Shown piece by piece: positions 1 to 9,406 of a stretch of 64,000 nt of DNA. The notes under the pieces were generated by a model. That model did not search any database, was not told the DNA's origin, and worked only from the letters and a program-made list of their open reading frames with translations. A program made the position numbers and the translations under genes. Origin of the DNA: Sphingomonas sp. PP-CE-3A-406 (GTDB lineage: Bacteria; Pseudomonadota; Alphaproteobacteria; Sphingomonadales; Sphingomonadaceae); contig NZ_RCWY01000004.1 of assembly GCF_003688625.1 (NCBI RefSeq), positions 88,149-152,148 of the forward strand, in the 5' to 3' direction. Numbering within the stretch: position 1 is the stretch's first letter; the number at the start of each line of letters is the position of its first letter.

Positions 1-169
1 CGAGCGTACCCTGGACGACACTGAGCAATCCGGCTGCACTGCCGATCATGATGGCCAGCACGATGAGTGCAGCTTCGCTGGATCGAAAAGCTTTACGGAG
101 CCACGATGGCGCCACCCGACCAGATCCAGGTGGACTAGCTGCGCTATCGATCAGTGGCGCTGAAGCCAT
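1..169 (-). CDS. ClC-type chloride channel, N-terminus only (runs off the left edge)
   Basis: Reading leftwards from an ATG at 169, the frame stays open to the window edge (56 codons). It has a polar N-terminus, a short basic stretch (WLRKAFRSSE) and then a hydrophobic segment (ALIVLAIMIGSAAGLL). That layout fits the first helix of voltage-gated chloride channel (ClC) family proteins. The start lies one base beyond the stop of the preceding small membrane gene, so the two are probably co-transcribed. Only the N-terminus is visible, with no selectivity-filter motif, so the family is an inference; another polytopic membrane protein is possible. Confidence 0.5.
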   Translation of the reverse strand, partial: MASAPLIDSAASPPGSGRVAPSWLRKAFRSSEAALIVLAIMIGSAAGLLSVVQGTL

Positions 170-170
170 G

Positions 171-461
171 TCAGTCGGCGTCCTGCATCAAGGTTGCAAA
201 CAGGGCTGCGGCGAGAACGGCGCTCGAAAGCCACATCACAATCGACAGCGTCCAAGACGTCGCCAGTCCAGCTGCCGTGATTGTTGCAAGCAGTAGGACG
301 ATGAGAACGGGCATGGCTGCCCGCGAGTGGAAAAAACGCATGAAGCCGCCTACGCCTGCTACATCTGCGGTGCCACAACCTTCCGAGCCGCCCGGTACGC
401 TTCCTCGCCACGGACGCCATTCAGTATCTTCGAACGCCTGCGGCTTGGCCATGCTGCCCAT
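171..461 (-). CDS. Small membrane protein between the permease and the ClC-like gene
   Basis: This gene encodes 96 residues from ATG at 461; ATG at 452 is an equally good start. A polar, glycine-rich first half is followed by a basic stretch and two hydrophobic segments (MPVLIVLLLATITAAGLAT and IVMWLSSAVLAAALFATLM), so it should be a two-helix inner-membrane protein. It begins 16 bases after the SLC13 permease stop and ends one base before the ClC-like start, which points to a membrane-transport operon. I recognise no family. Confidence 0.5.
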   Translation of the reverse strand: MGSMAKPQAFEDTEWRPWRGSVPGGSEGCGTADVAGVGGFMRFFHSRAAMPVLIVLLLATITAAGLATSWTLSIVMWLSSAVLAAALFATLMQDAD

Positions 462-477
462 CAACAGTACCCGGCGA

Positions 478-2253
478 TCAGTGCAGTGGCCAAGTCCACA
501 TCACTAGAGGCGTACCAACCAAGACCACCAGAACCGATAGTGGTGCGCCCAGCCGGGCGTAATCGCTGAAGCGGTAGCCCCCAGGACCAAAAACCAAGGT
601 GTTACACTGATGCCCAATCGGCGTCAGGAAATCGCATCCTGCCCCGATAGCGGTCCCGATGAGGAAGGCTTCGGGGCGATATCCGAGGTCATGCGCGAAC
701 ACCGCCGCGATTGGCGCCATCACCAAGACCGTCGCGGCATTGTTGAGAAACGGCGTCACAGCCATCGCCGCTACGAGGATCAGGGCGACCGCGCCCCATG
801 GCGGCAAGGAGGCCGCCAGATGGGCAAGCGAGGTCGCGAGTACATCCGACGCGCCGGTGGTGCGCAGGGTTTCACTGACCGGAATGAGCGCGCCCAGCAT
901 GATGAGAATTGGCCATTCGACGCCATCATAGGCATCTCGCAGCGGTAGCGCTCCGGTCGCCATCATTAGACCGGCAGCGGCGAAGAAGGCGACGGCCACA
1001 GGCACATAGCCGGTCGCGGTTACGGTCATCGCCACCGCGAGGATGATAAGTGGTAGGAAGCGACGCTTCGAACTTCCCAGACGCAGGGCACGCTCTGCCA
1101 GCGGCAGCGTACCGAGGTCACGCATGCGTTCCGGCAAGAGTGTGAGGGGTCCTTGAAGAACAATGACATCGCCGGCGCGCAAGACGGTCTCGCTGAGCTG
1201 CTTGGTCAGCCGTTTGCCGGCGCGCGATACCGCGATGAGATTGACGCCATAGCGTTGCTGAAGCCGCAGTCGTCCAGCGGACTGGCGGACCAACACGGAG
1301 CCGGTGGTGATGACCGCCTCAATGACGCCAACCTCATCATCTTCGCTGCCTTCCGGTAGGTCACGATGCTGTCCGGCAAGTGCTAGGTGGTCACCCGCAA
1401 TGACACGCTCAAGCGTATCCGGGTCACCGCCCAAGATCAGCGTGTCGCCGGCAGCCAGAAGGAACTCGGCCGTAATGCTCGTGCGCACATCGTCACGGAC
1501 AACATTGGCGATCGTCACCTCATTATCATGACGGTCGATGAAGGACTCAACCGTTTCGCCGACAGCGGGCGATCCGTCTTGGATGGTCGCCTCAGTGACA
1601 TAGTCCGTGATGTTTAGAGCTTCGCCCATGGTCGGCGCTGCGCGGCGTTCCCTGGGCAGGAGGCGGTAGCCGAAACGCAGGAAAATGAGGCCGACCACAA
1701 GCAGGCCCAGCCCCGTTGGCAGATAATCGAACATGCCGAACGGCTCACCGGTCATCTGCTCTCGTACTCTGCTGACAATAATATTCGGCGACGTACCAAC
1801 GAGGGTCATCAACCCGCCAAGGAGCGAAGCGAACGACATCGGCATCAGGAACACCGAGGGGCTAGTGTCCGATTTCTTCGCCGTCTGCACGGCTGCCGGC
1901 ATCAGCATAGCCAAGGCACCGACGTTCTTTACGAGCCCGGACGATACCCCGACTGCCGTAGTCAGCACCACGAGTTGCGACCGGACGCGTGTCACGCGCC
2001 GCGCCAGTATCCCGAGCGCGCTCTCGATTAGGCCGGAACGCTGCATTGCCGATGAGATCACCAGCGCCGATCCAACGATGATAACGATGTCATCGGAAAA
2101 GCCAGTAAATGCCGCTTTGGGCTTCACCAATCCCAGCGACAGCCCGGCAAGCAGGGCGATGATGGCCGTGACATCATAGCGAAATCGGCCCCAAAGAAAG
2201 AGGCCCATCATGCCAATCAGCAGGCCAATCGACATAAGTTGCGGCGTGGTCAT
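478..2253 (-). CDS. SLC13-family permease with paired RCK_C (TrkA-C) domains
   Basis: A 591-residue inner-membrane carrier. About five hydrophobic helices open the protein, with the family-typical motif LVGTSPNIIVS near residue 170. A central soluble region (about residues 215-400) has two repeats resembling TrkA C-terminal ligand-binding domains. A second hydrophobic half follows, containing PFLNNAATVLVMAP and TPIGHQCNTLVFGPGGYRF. Such DASS/SLC13 proteins carry dicarboxylates, sulfate or other anions; the substrate cannot be read from sequence. I chose ATG at 2253 because the 26 residues an upstream start would add are polar, cysteine-containing and unlike family N-termini, and that start would overlap the preceding gene. 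It follows the DUF202 gene by 37 bases. Confidence 0.85.
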   Translation of the reverse strand: MTTPQLMSIGLLIGMMGLFLWGRFRYDVTAIIALLAGLSLGLVKPKAAFTGFSDDIVIIVGSALVISSAMQRSGLIESALGILARRVTRVRSQLVVLTTAVGVSSGLVKNVGALAMLMPAAVQTAKKSDTSPSVFLMPMSFASLLGGLMTLVGTSPNIIVSRVREQMTGEPFGMFDYLPTGLGLLVVGLIFLRFGYRLLPRERRAAPTMGEALNITDYVTEATIQDGSPAVGETVESFIDRHDNEVTIANVVRDDVRTSITAEFLLAAGDTLILGGDPDTLERVIAGDHLALAGQHRDLPEGSEDDEVGVIEAVITTGSVLVRQSAGRLRLQQRYGVNLIAVSRAGKRLTKQLSETVLRAGDVIVLQGPLTLLPERMRDLGTLPLAERALRLGSSKRRFLPLIILAVAMTVTATGYVPVAVAFFAAAGLMMATGALPLRDAYDGVEWPILIMLGALIPVSETLRTTGASDVLATSLAHLAASLPPWGAVALILVAAMAVTPFLNNAATVLVMAPIAAVFAHDLGYRPEAFLIGTAIGAGCDFLTPIGHQCNTLVFGPGGYRFSDYARLGAPLSVLVVLVGTPLVMWTWPLH

Positions 2254-2290
2254 GCAAGCAGAATCCGTAAAATGGCGATAGTCACGCCGG

Positions 2291-2728
2291 TTATTGCAGC
2301 CAAATCCCGACGAGTGCCGCCAAGACGGCAATCGCTAGGAAGCCGTTCACAGAGATCAGCAACCAAGCCGGCAGTCGCTGAGTGTCGGGCCGCGGTGGGG
2401 CGATAGGAATCATTTCACGCCAGACCGCTGCAACGAAGCAGAAGCCGCTGAACAGGATCAGGACGGTTGCGGTCGCACCGGCAAGCCAGCCGGGCACGAT
2501 GTTCTCAAGCAATGCGCGGGCGCCAATTCCTGCGGCTAGAGCGGCAAGCCCGGTACGGACCCAGGCTGCGTAGGTGCGCTCCGCTGCCATGACTGTTCGA
2601 TCGGCAGCAAGCTCCGTGCGCCGATCGGCGCTATCTGCTTGCTGCTTGGCGCTATGCTCCAACCGGTCCGCACCGTGAACGAATGGGCCGTTGAAATCAC
2701 GGGTCAATGACAGTCGTTCGTTGGCCAT
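2291..2728 (-). CDS. DUF202 (YidH-like) membrane protein
   Basis: The 145-residue product begins with about 45 polar residues, then has the DUF202 signature (LAADRTVMAAERTYAAWVRT), followed by three predicted membrane helices. DUF202 proteins are small inner-membrane proteins without a firm biochemical role. It is the first gene of the leftward group that continues into the SLC13 permease. The preceding 430 bases hold no convincing gene, so its promoter should lie there. Confidence 0.8.
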   Translation of the reverse strand: MANERLSLTRDFNGPFVHGADRLEHSAKQQADSADRRTELAADRTVMAAERTYAAWVRTGLAALAAGIGARALLENIVPGWLAGATATVLILFSGFCFVAAVWREMIPIAPPRPDTQRLPAWLLISVNGFLAIAVLAALVGIWLQ

Positions 2729-3156
2729 GGATGATCAACGATACCCACACGCTTTCAGCACATCGAATGTTAAAAAGGATCATGCCGAATAAGTTATCGA
2801 GGTTAGCAGATCCCCCGCCTTCACAGGTGTCAAAACCGGCTGGTTGCGGCACGAAACCTTTCTCGAAAACGATCCAGACCGTGCGAAAACTCCAACCCCG
2901 AATGTAGCGTACTAATATAGCTGCGTGTCGGTTGCCAGGTGATTGGCTATCTTGCGTCGCAGCCATATCTGGCGACGTTATGTTTCGAGCATCACGTCTG
3001 TATCGGGGGCGGCGGTGAGTTTTCGCACGGTCTGGATCGAATTTCGGGAATGTCCGGGTTGGGCAGGAAAGCGGAACGGCGGCTTTCGGGAAGGTGCTGG
3101 CGATGGCCGACATTCTGTGGCGCTGCCTCCTTTTACAGGAGTATCTATCGTTACAT

Positions 3157-3477
3157 TCACACGCTCGGCGGTCTGCTACGATCGAACTCCATTTTGAAGA
3201 TTCCGTCAGACCTCAAAACATAGGTGCAATGATGCCAATCTTCCTGACTCTCTTTAAGCATGTCACGCCTTAGGGCGGATAGAGCATCATTGACGGATCG
3301 GTTCATGGTTCTCTCACCTTCCACCCCCTCAACAAGCTTACCGTTGCACACGACATCGTAGCGCCTCTGTATCCAGTCGTCATGAACTTCTGCCACGATC
3401 CATACTTCGGATACAGAAGCCGCTAGCATTGGAGCAATTGCGAGGGCGATGCTCTCCAGCTGACGGCTACTTTCCAT
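3157..3477 (-). CDS. YezG-like immunity protein, orphan
   Basis: A 106-residue acidic cytosolic protein. The C-terminal half, with a conserved tryptophan followed by LRSDGIFKMEFD, resembles the YezG/DUF600 family. Those proteins act as immunity factors against contact-dependent or secreted nuclease toxins. No toxin gene is adjacent, so this would be an orphan immunity gene. The match is from motif memory only; a non-immunity DUF600 relative is possible. It lies alone between gene-poor stretches on both sides. Confidence 0.5.
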   Translation of the reverse strand: MESSRQLESIALAIAPMLAASVSEVWIVAEVHDDWIQRRYDVVCNGKLVEGVEGERTMNRSVNDALSALRRDMLKESQEDWHHCTYVLRSDGIFKMEFDRSRPPSV

Positions 3478-3764
3478 TTCTGCATTTACCTCCGATGCCA
3501 GATTATATCAGCGTAATCGCTTTTGCGATCCATTTTACCGCGCTTGCCCATTGGCCGTAACTAGACAGCTTTACCAATCCCGAGCGCCCCGATTGCAACT
3601 CATGTCTGGAAAGTTCCCCATAATCCCACTGAACGAATGACTACTACCGGGACTCCGAATTACTAACCCGAGCGTCCGGGTGTGGGCGTGAACGGCCCTG
3701 CCGTTTTTAAGCGCCGACTAGCCCCGCCAGTGTCGGAAAACACATGATAGGCGACGCAGAGCAC

Positions 3765-3787
3765 CGCAAATTCTGGAGAATTGCGGC
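3765..3787. repeat. Imperfect hairpin beside the conjugation operon
   Basis: The left arm CCGCAAATTC and right arm GAATTGCGG pair with a single bulged A around a TGGA loop. There is no T-run on either side, so it is not an obvious terminator. Small hairpins like this occur in transfer origins next to coupling-protein genes, but that role is only a possibility. Confidence 0.3.
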
Positions 3788-4082
3788 GTGGGGCGGTGGC
3801 GCACGTGCTCTAGGTTCGCACTATTGCGCGAGATACCCTGTCGGATGGAGAAAGTGCGCGACAACCTCGGAGGCGGGGTTTTTCGTTAGGGGAGCCGCGG
3901 CTGTTATTTTGGCGTGAGATCGAAGCCCCGCGGAGTCGCTACCGTGCAGGCTGGCGCGATGCCGAGCAAATCTCGGAAGCCCCGCGAATGGCCGATTCAT
4001 CCGAAACCCGACATTCCCGGCCGATTGCCCGAACGACTGCTTCGTCCCATTTGACGCCATTGGGGACAAATCGCTCGTTCCC

Positions 4083-4107
4083 AAAAACGATTCCCGCTAG
4101 CGAATCG
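4083..4107 (-). terminator. Rho-independent terminator of the virB/virD4 operon
   Basis: On the minus strand a 6-bp stem (CGATTC paired with GAATCG, loop GCTAGCGG) is followed at once by TTTTT. It lies 22 bases after the virD4 stop, where the operon should end. Confidence 0.7.
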
Positions 4108-4128
4108 CCGAAAAGGCATTCTCATTAA

Positions 4129-6045
4129 TTACGCAGCTTTGCGTCGCACCATGAGGACGCCTTCGAAGAGTTTGGCGACACGCTCGTTTGGCGGAACGGC
4201 CAAAGCCGCGCTGATCGCGGCCTGATTCAATCCCCGCCGACCCATTGCACGAGCGCCGTTGGTAGCAGCAGGTTCTGAGGGTGTCGCGGCGCTTCGCATC
4301 GACGAGGCGTCGTCGGCGGGAGCCTGCGTGGCCTCGATCACCCGAAGGCTGTTAGCAGCGACGGCGGGGTCGACGCGGATCTGGGGCATCTCCGGGGCGG
4401 GTATTTTGGTCCGCGCCGAGAGCTTCTTCTCGGCATAGTAACGGACCTTCTTTCCATAGGTCGCGTACATGCCTCGCCGGAAAACGATCAGATCGTCCTC
4501 CGGCAGCAACTCAACTTCCTGAGGGAGCATCAGCGGCCGGCGCTGATCGGAGTCCGAGGTGGAGCCGCCGCCGCCGCCCCACGTTCCTATCGAGCGCGAC
4601 CGCGCCTTGAACGTGTAGCTGCCGAGCTGGTCCGAAATCTTCTTCGCCTCGGCCAAACCGGCCGGACGAAGAACAAGCCGCACCGCGCAGTTTCGCTCGA
4701 TGTCGGCCGCCACCTTGTCCCCATAAACGCCCTGGATCTGTTCGAGCGACTGGAACGCCGGCAGCATCCGCAGCCCGTAGCCGGCGACATAGCTGAAGGC
4801 GTTCGCGAGCACGGTGCATTTGCCGAGGCTCGCGAACTCGTCCAGGGCGAGCAGCACCTTGATCTGATGCTTGTCGCCCTTCGGCAGCTCGCGGACGTTG
4901 CGGTCGATGAGTTGCTGGAAGAGCAGGCCGTAGATGGGCGCAACCCGCTCTAGGTCGTCCGGCGACACGCCGAGATAGAGCGAGATCCGCTTGTCCCGAA
5001 AGTCACTGAGATCGAAATCGCTCTCTGAGGTCGCCGCATCGACATATGGGTTCAGCCAGCCGTTGATCTTGGACGTAACCGACTGGCGCAATCCGGAAAA
5101 TGTGTTCGCCGACGAGCCGGTATAATCCTTGATCGCCGATACGCACCCTTCCGACAGGGGCTTCCCGGCCTTCTTACGATCGGCGATGATCTTCGGGAAA
5201 CGCCGCTGGGCATCGCTGGCCGCGAACTGGCGGTACACCTCGCCGAGCGTGAAGGGGAGGGCGTCCTCCCCATCGTCGACGGTTGCCGCGATATATGCGG
5301 TGATGCCGAGAAAAGCGGTTCGCGCGCCCTCGGCCCAGAACTTCTCGCCCGTGAGCGGATCGGGATAGAGCATTGCCGCGATCTTCTGAAGCTCGTTGAT
5401 GACCTCCACCGGATCATGCCGGTTGATGTAGCTCAGCGGGTTCCACCGCACGGTGCGACCCGTGGGATCGAGCGGGTTGAAGAGCAGCACCTGCTGCCCG
5501 AGCACCTTCAGCCGATACCCCGCGGTGTTGTCGTAATTCTCCTGCTTGATGTCGAGCACCACGAGAGAATCGAGCCAGTCGAGCAAGTTCGGGATGATGA
5601 CGCCCACCCCCTTGCCGGCGCGCGTCGGGGCTTCCAGCATCACATGCTCGGGTCCGCCAAAGCGCATCACCTTCCCGCCGAACTTGCCCAGCACGATGCC
5701 GGCCGAGGCGAGCATCTTGCCGTTGCGAACCTCGCCGACTCGCGCGAAGCGCGCCTCGCCGTGGAGCTTCTGCCGTTTGAACAGCGTGGAGAGGATGGTG
5801 ATGACCGTCAGAACGAGGCCGATCCCGAAGCCGATCAGGAACGGCTGATAGACGATCGGATAGCCCTTCAACGCCCACAGCGCGGCCGGCACCTTAATCC
5901 AGGGCGTATGCGCGTTGAGGAGGTGGGCACGCCACAGGACGGCGAGGGCGCCGATCGTGGCGCTCAGCGCCAGGCCGATGATGCCAAGGAACGCGATCGC
6001 GCCCGGCTGCGACCCTTCGTCGCTTCGCACCCATTTTCCGTTCAT
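4129..6045 (-). CDS. virD4: VirD4/TraG-family conjugative coupling protein
   Basis: A 638-residue inner-membrane ATPase that links the DNA-relaxase complex to the secretion channel. Two or three N-terminal membrane helices (within residues 15-95) precede a VirD4-type nucleotide-binding domain with Walker A APTRAGKGVGVIIPNLL near residue 140 and a Walker B-like strand VLLALDEFASLG near 395. The C-terminal tail (about 100 residues) is low in complexity and alanine-rich. It is the last gene of the operon, 13 bases after virB11. Length and motif order are normal for the family. Confidence 0.95.
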   Translation of the reverse strand: MNGKWVRSDEGSQPGAIAFLGIIGLALSATIGALAVLWRAHLLNAHTPWIKVPAALWALKGYPIVYQPFLIGFGIGLVLTVITILSTLFKRQKLHGEARFARVGEVRNGKMLASAGIVLGKFGGKVMRFGGPEHVMLEAPTRAGKGVGVIIPNLLDWLDSLVVLDIKQENYDNTAGYRLKVLGQQVLLFNPLDPTGRTVRWNPLSYINRHDPVEVINELQKIAAMLYPDPLTGEKFWAEGARTAFLGITAYIAATVDDGEDALPFTLGEVYRQFAASDAQRRFPKIIADRKKAGKPLSEGCVSAIKDYTGSSANTFSGLRQSVTSKINGWLNPYVDAATSESDFDLSDFRDKRISLYLGVSPDDLERVAPIYGLLFQQLIDRNVRELPKGDKHQIKVLLALDEFASLGKCTVLANAFSYVAGYGLRMLPAFQSLEQIQGVYGDKVAADIERNCAVRLVLRPAGLAEAKKISDQLGSYTFKARSRSIGTWGGGGGSTSDSDQRRPLMLPQEVELLPEDDLIVFRRGMYATYGKKVRYYAEKKLSARTKIPAPEMPQIRVDPAVAANSLRVIEATQAPADDASSMRSAATPSEPAATNGARAMGRRGLNQAAISAALAVPPNERVAKLFEGVLMVRRKAA

Positions 6046-6058
6046 GCCGGCACCCCCT

Positions 6059-7081
6059 TCAGTCGGTCGGCTTGCTCGCCGGATCGAACCATACTTCGGT
6101 CATGCGATAGCGCGCCGGCTGGCCCTCGCCGGGTGGCAGGCGGTGCATCTGCACGACGATATCGACCAGCGAGCGCAGCAGCGCCCGGATGTCGTGGCGG
6201 TCGAGATCGTTGCCGCCTTCCGATTCCTTCACCAGCAGCGTCAGCTGCTCGAGCGCGCCCTCGGCCGTATTGGCGTGGACCGTGGTGATCGAACCGGGAT
6301 GACCGCTGTTGACGTTGCGCAGGTAGAAGAAGGCGGTGCCGTCCCGCAGTTCCTGCAGAAGGATGCGATCGGGCCGCATCCGCAGCGCCGATTCCAGCAA
6401 CTCCTTGGCGCCCGCCTTCTGGAGGCTCTTCCCATCCTTGGCGTACATCATGTGGACGTGGTTGCGCTGGGGTACGACGAGCTCGCGCGTGTCCTCGATC
6501 GTCAGGATCCGCTCATAGTCCGGGATCAGCTTGATGAGACCCTTAGAGAAGCTCGTCTTGCCGGAGCCCGTCGCGCCGGAAATGAGGATGTTCTTGCGGG
6601 CTTCGACCGCCAGCTTGAAGAAGGCGCGCCAATCGCCCGCCTCGCGCAGTCGCAGCAGATCGGGGTCAACCTCCTCGTACAGGCCGTGCGCGCGCACCTC
6701 GCTGAACAGGCCGGCACGCTCGAAATCGTCGATGTTCATCGTCACGCCGGACGCTTTGCGGATCGTGATCGAGATGAAGCCTTGCTCGACCGCCGGGGGA
6801 ACGACGACCTGTGCGCGCTCGCCGCCCGGCAGGACCGAGGAGCATATCGGATATTCGGAGTTGATGTCCTGCTTGGTCAGCCCCGCGATCAGCTTCGCCA
6901 GCGTCATGAGGGCCGCATTGTCGAGTGCGGGCTCCTCATGCCATTCCCAGCCACCACGCGTCTCGAGGCCGATCATCCCTGGCTCGTTGATGACCAGCTC
7001 GGTCACATCGTCGCGCAGAAGGTGCCGTCGGATCGGCTCGGCATTATGCTCGTAGATCAGCGACGTCGGACTGGATGCCAC
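6059..7081 (-). CDS. virB11: VirB11 type IV secretion ATPase
   Basis: The 340-residue cytosolic hexameric ATPase powers pilus assembly and DNA translocation. Walker A ISGATGSGKTSFSKG lies near residue 170. The Asp box LTIEDTREL, the Walker B region and the His box TVHANTAEGALEQL follow in the expected order. It starts 4 bases after the virB10 stop, a spacing that suggests translational coupling. Length is typical. Confidence 0.95.
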   Translation of the reverse strand: MASSPTSLIYEHNAEPIRRHLLRDDVTELVINEPGMIGLETRGGWEWHEEPALDNAALMTLAKLIAGLTKQDINSEYPICSSVLPGGERAQVVVPPAVEQGFISITIRKASGVTMNIDDFERAGLFSEVRAHGLYEEVDPDLLRLREAGDWRAFFKLAVEARKNILISGATGSGKTSFSKGLIKLIPDYERILTIEDTRELVVPQRNHVHMMYAKDGKSLQKAGAKELLESALRMRPDRILLQELRDGTAFFYLRNVNSGHPGSITTVHANTAEGALEQLTLLVKESEGGNDLDRHDIRALLRSLVDIVVQMHRLPPGEGQPARYRMTEVWFDPASKPTD

Positions 7082-7085
7082 GGCC

Positions 7086-8396
7086 TTAACGCCTCAATCC
7101 CACATCATAGACTGAGCGGAAATCGAAGTCCTTGGCGACGAAGATCGCCGCGGTGTCGCCCTGGTTCTTCTTCAAGATCGGTTTGATGTTCATAGTTTGC
7201 TGAAGGACGGTCTGCCCGGTTTGTCCGGGAACTTGCGTGGTGTTGCTCCCCTCATTGGCGACCGCCCGACCGGCGATTTGCGAGGCATCCTCCAGCACCG
7301 AGATGACGAGCCCAACGCCGAAACGTGCCCAGAACTGGGTATCGACGCCGCCTGGCAACCCGGCCCGACCAAGGCTATCCGCTGCCGGCGACCCGAGGTC
7401 GATCGCTACGCCGCGCGGCGTCAGGGCGCGCGTCCACAGTACGAACAGGCGCGCTTGCCCCTGCGTGATGCCGCCGGAATATTGCCCGAGGACCTTGGTC
7501 CCCTTGTCGAGCAGGACGATGCGACCGTTCTCGGAATAGACATCGTGGTTGATGACGCAGGACACGAACCCGGCCTGCGTCGAGTTGATCGCCGTTTGGA
7601 GCGTGCAGGGGATGACCGTGCCCGCACTCAGCAGAAGGTTACGGTCCGCGACCATCGTTGCCCGGACCGTCTGGATCGCGGCATGGCCGAGCTGATCGTT
7701 GAAGTCGGTCGAACCCTTGCCCGCTTCGGCCGGATTGTCTTCGCCCGGCGCTCCGAAACCACTGGCACCGAGACCCCGCCGCGCGACGGTGGATTGTCCA
7801 GCGCCGCGCGTCCGGTCCTCGAGGTCCGTACTCTGTTGAGCGTCCGCACCGGGCGCGGAGGCGGGAAGAGCGGTCGAGGCCAGCCCGGTGTTGCCAAAGG
7901 CCATGATCGGCGATCGCCGGGCCGCATCGGCCATGGCGCGCGCCTGCTCTGCACGTCGCTGCTCCGGAGATTGCTGTCCGTTCGCCGTGGCGGAGGCTGT
8001 CCCGCCCGTTGTCGGCACCGGATTGCCGTTGGCATCGGCGACCTGCGTCCCCGCCGCTGCGGCGATCGGCCGCCCGAAGATGTCGGTCTGCGCCGCGCCG
8101 GGCTGGCCGAGTTGACCCGCGAGCGCCGCTCGCTGGGCGTTTGGCGATCCCATCACGTCGTCCACGGCACGGTCACTGGCCTTCGCGGGCTGCGCGGCAG
8201 CCGCGGTACTGGCCGATTGGTGAAACGCACCATAGCCTATCACGATGCCGCTTAGGGCGCCGAGCAATCCGATCCCCGCACCGATGAAGGCGAGGTTGCC
8301 CCACCCGCCGCTACGCGCGACCGGGTTATCGACCTCGCTTGGAGCAACGGTGTCGGCAGCGACATCGTCCCCGCGGTCAATCACGGTCCCGACCAT
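7086..8396 (-). CDS. virB10: VirB10 core-complex protein
   Basis: A 436-residue inner-membrane-anchored, outer-membrane-spanning channel protein. One membrane helix lies near residues 33-55. A long Ala/Gln/Pro-rich periplasmic linker follows, then the conserved TrbI/VirB10 beta-barrel domain (about residues 235-436), which includes GTVIPCTLQTAINS, GTKVLGQYSGGITQGQARLFVLWTR cut into adjoining strands, and a C-terminal FDFRSVY region. It begins one base after the virB9 stop. Confidence 0.93.
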   Translation of the reverse strand: MVGTVIDRGDDVAADTVAPSEVDNPVARSGGWGNLAFIGAGIGLLGALSGIVIGYGAFHQSASTAAAAQPAKASDRAVDDVMGSPNAQRAALAGQLGQPGAAQTDIFGRPIAAAAGTQVADANGNPVPTTGGTASATANGQQSPEQRRAEQARAMADAARRSPIMAFGNTGLASTALPASAPGADAQQSTDLEDRTRGAGQSTVARRGLGASGFGAPGEDNPAEAGKGSTDFNDQLGHAAIQTVRATMVADRNLLLSAGTVIPCTLQTAINSTQAGFVSCVINHDVYSENGRIVLLDKGTKVLGQYSGGITQGQARLFVLWTRALTPRGVAIDLGSPAADSLGRAGLPGGVDTQFWARFGVGLVISVLEDASQIAGRAVANEGSNTTQVPGQTGQTVLQQTMNIKPILKKNQGDTAAIFVAKDFDFRSVYDVGLRR

Positions 8397-8397
8397 G

Positions 8398-9405
8398 TTA
8401 CTGCCCCTTCACTTCGCGTTCGACGACATTGGAGATGGTGCCCGTTCGATCGCCGCGATCGTTGCGCAGCGGCGCCTCGTTGTAGATGCACAGCACCGTC
8501 GCCCCGCGCCGGAGGCGCAACTGACGGTAGACCGCATGGATCACGACGAAATCCTCGCGAACATCGTAGGGGACGATCGTCTCGGTCCCGTCGACGTCGA
8601 CCGCGAAGATCGAGGGAATGTCGGCGTGGCCCGGATAGCGCAGCACGGTGAACTCGCCGTTGTCGGAGACCTCGGTGGGTTGCAGCGCGACGTCGCCCTG
8701 CACGGTATAACTCATATTCCGGGTGCCCTCGATCACGGCATGGTCGAGCGCGGCGATGGTGATGGTCGTCTCGATCGCCTTGGCGGCCTGGACCTGGGCA
8801 AGCTGCACCTGCAACGCCGCCATCGCCCGTTCCTCGCGCGGATAGCGGAATCGTACGCCGTACATCGTGGCGCCCGTCCCTAGTGCGAGGTTGAAATGAT
8901 AGGTGCGCGACACGCCGCCCGCGTTGGTGACGACGATCAGGTTGGTTCCTCCAGCCCTCTCGCGGGGTTTGAGAAAGACGATGTTTCCAACGGGCGCGAT
9001 CTGCCAGGAGACGGTATCGCCCAAGGCGGCCTGCGTGACCGTTTCGCCGGGCCCGAACTGGATCTCGATCGCGTGCCGGAAACTGCCGACGATCGTCACC
9101 ACCTGATCTGGATCGTAGTTGACGTTGCGAACGCGAGCGTCCTTGGCCCCAGGGACGGGGGTCTCCGACGCGAACGCAGGCTGTGGCGCGAGCGTGACTG
9201 CCGCGGCACCCAGAACCGAGAACGCGACGAGGCGGAGCCACACCGCCCCGACCCCGCGCCAGAAGCGGTTCCTGGCGCCATCCTCCGTCAGCACCAACGC
9301 CGTCGTCGGCGGTGACAGGCGCAGACCCAGCTCTTTGCGGAGCGCGGGCATGAAGGGGACGGCAACACGGTCGCCATTGTCCGACGTATTTGGCTGATCG
9401 CTCAT
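8398..9405 (-). CDS. virB9: VirB9 core-complex protein
   Basis: Outer-membrane-associated secretin-like subunit that contacts VirB7 and VirB10. The mature part has the CagX/VirB9 pattern, including RVRNVNYDPDQVVTIVG, then YGVRFRYPREERA, and a C-terminal domain with PSIFAVDVDG and VYRQLRLRRGA. From ATG at 9405 the protein has 335 residues, with about 50 polar residues ahead of the hydrophobic signal. A GTG at 9243 would give a normal signal peptide ending near FASET. Either start is possible, and the long start leaves an unusual cytosolic extension. The gene is 1 base from virB8 and virB10. Confidence 0.9.
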   Translation of the reverse strand: MSDQPNTSDNGDRVAVPFMPALRKELGLRLSPPTTALVLTEDGARNRFWRGVGAVWLRLVAFSVLGAAAVTLAPQPAFASETPVPGAKDARVRNVNYDPDQVVTIVGSFRHAIEIQFGPGETVTQAALGDTVSWQIAPVGNIVFLKPRERAGGTNLIVVTNAGGVSRTYHFNLALGTGATMYGVRFRYPREERAMAALQVQLAQVQAAKAIETTITIAALDHAVIEGTRNMSYTVQGDVALQPTEVSDNGEFTVLRYPGHADIPSIFAVDVDGTETIVPYDVREDFVVIHAVYRQLRLRRGATVLCIYNEAPLRNDRGDRTGTISNVVEREVKGQ

Positions 9406-9406
9406 G

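Larger units (their letters stand above)
3478..4128. other. 651-bp gene-poor interval at the end of the conjugation operon
   Basis: I see no convincing gene here. Short reading frames on either strand have atypical composition. The interval holds an imperfect hairpin (3765-3787), several GC-rich short repeats and the terminator of the virB operon (4083-4107). Its position beside virD4 makes it a candidate place for transfer-origin sequences, but there is no relaxase gene here to support that. Confidence 0.5.

Noticed and set aside
2697..3113. Minus-strand reading frame of 138 codons upstream of the DUF202 gene
   Set aside because: Composition is unlike a protein, it overlaps the DUF202 start, and there is no family match; treated as non-coding.
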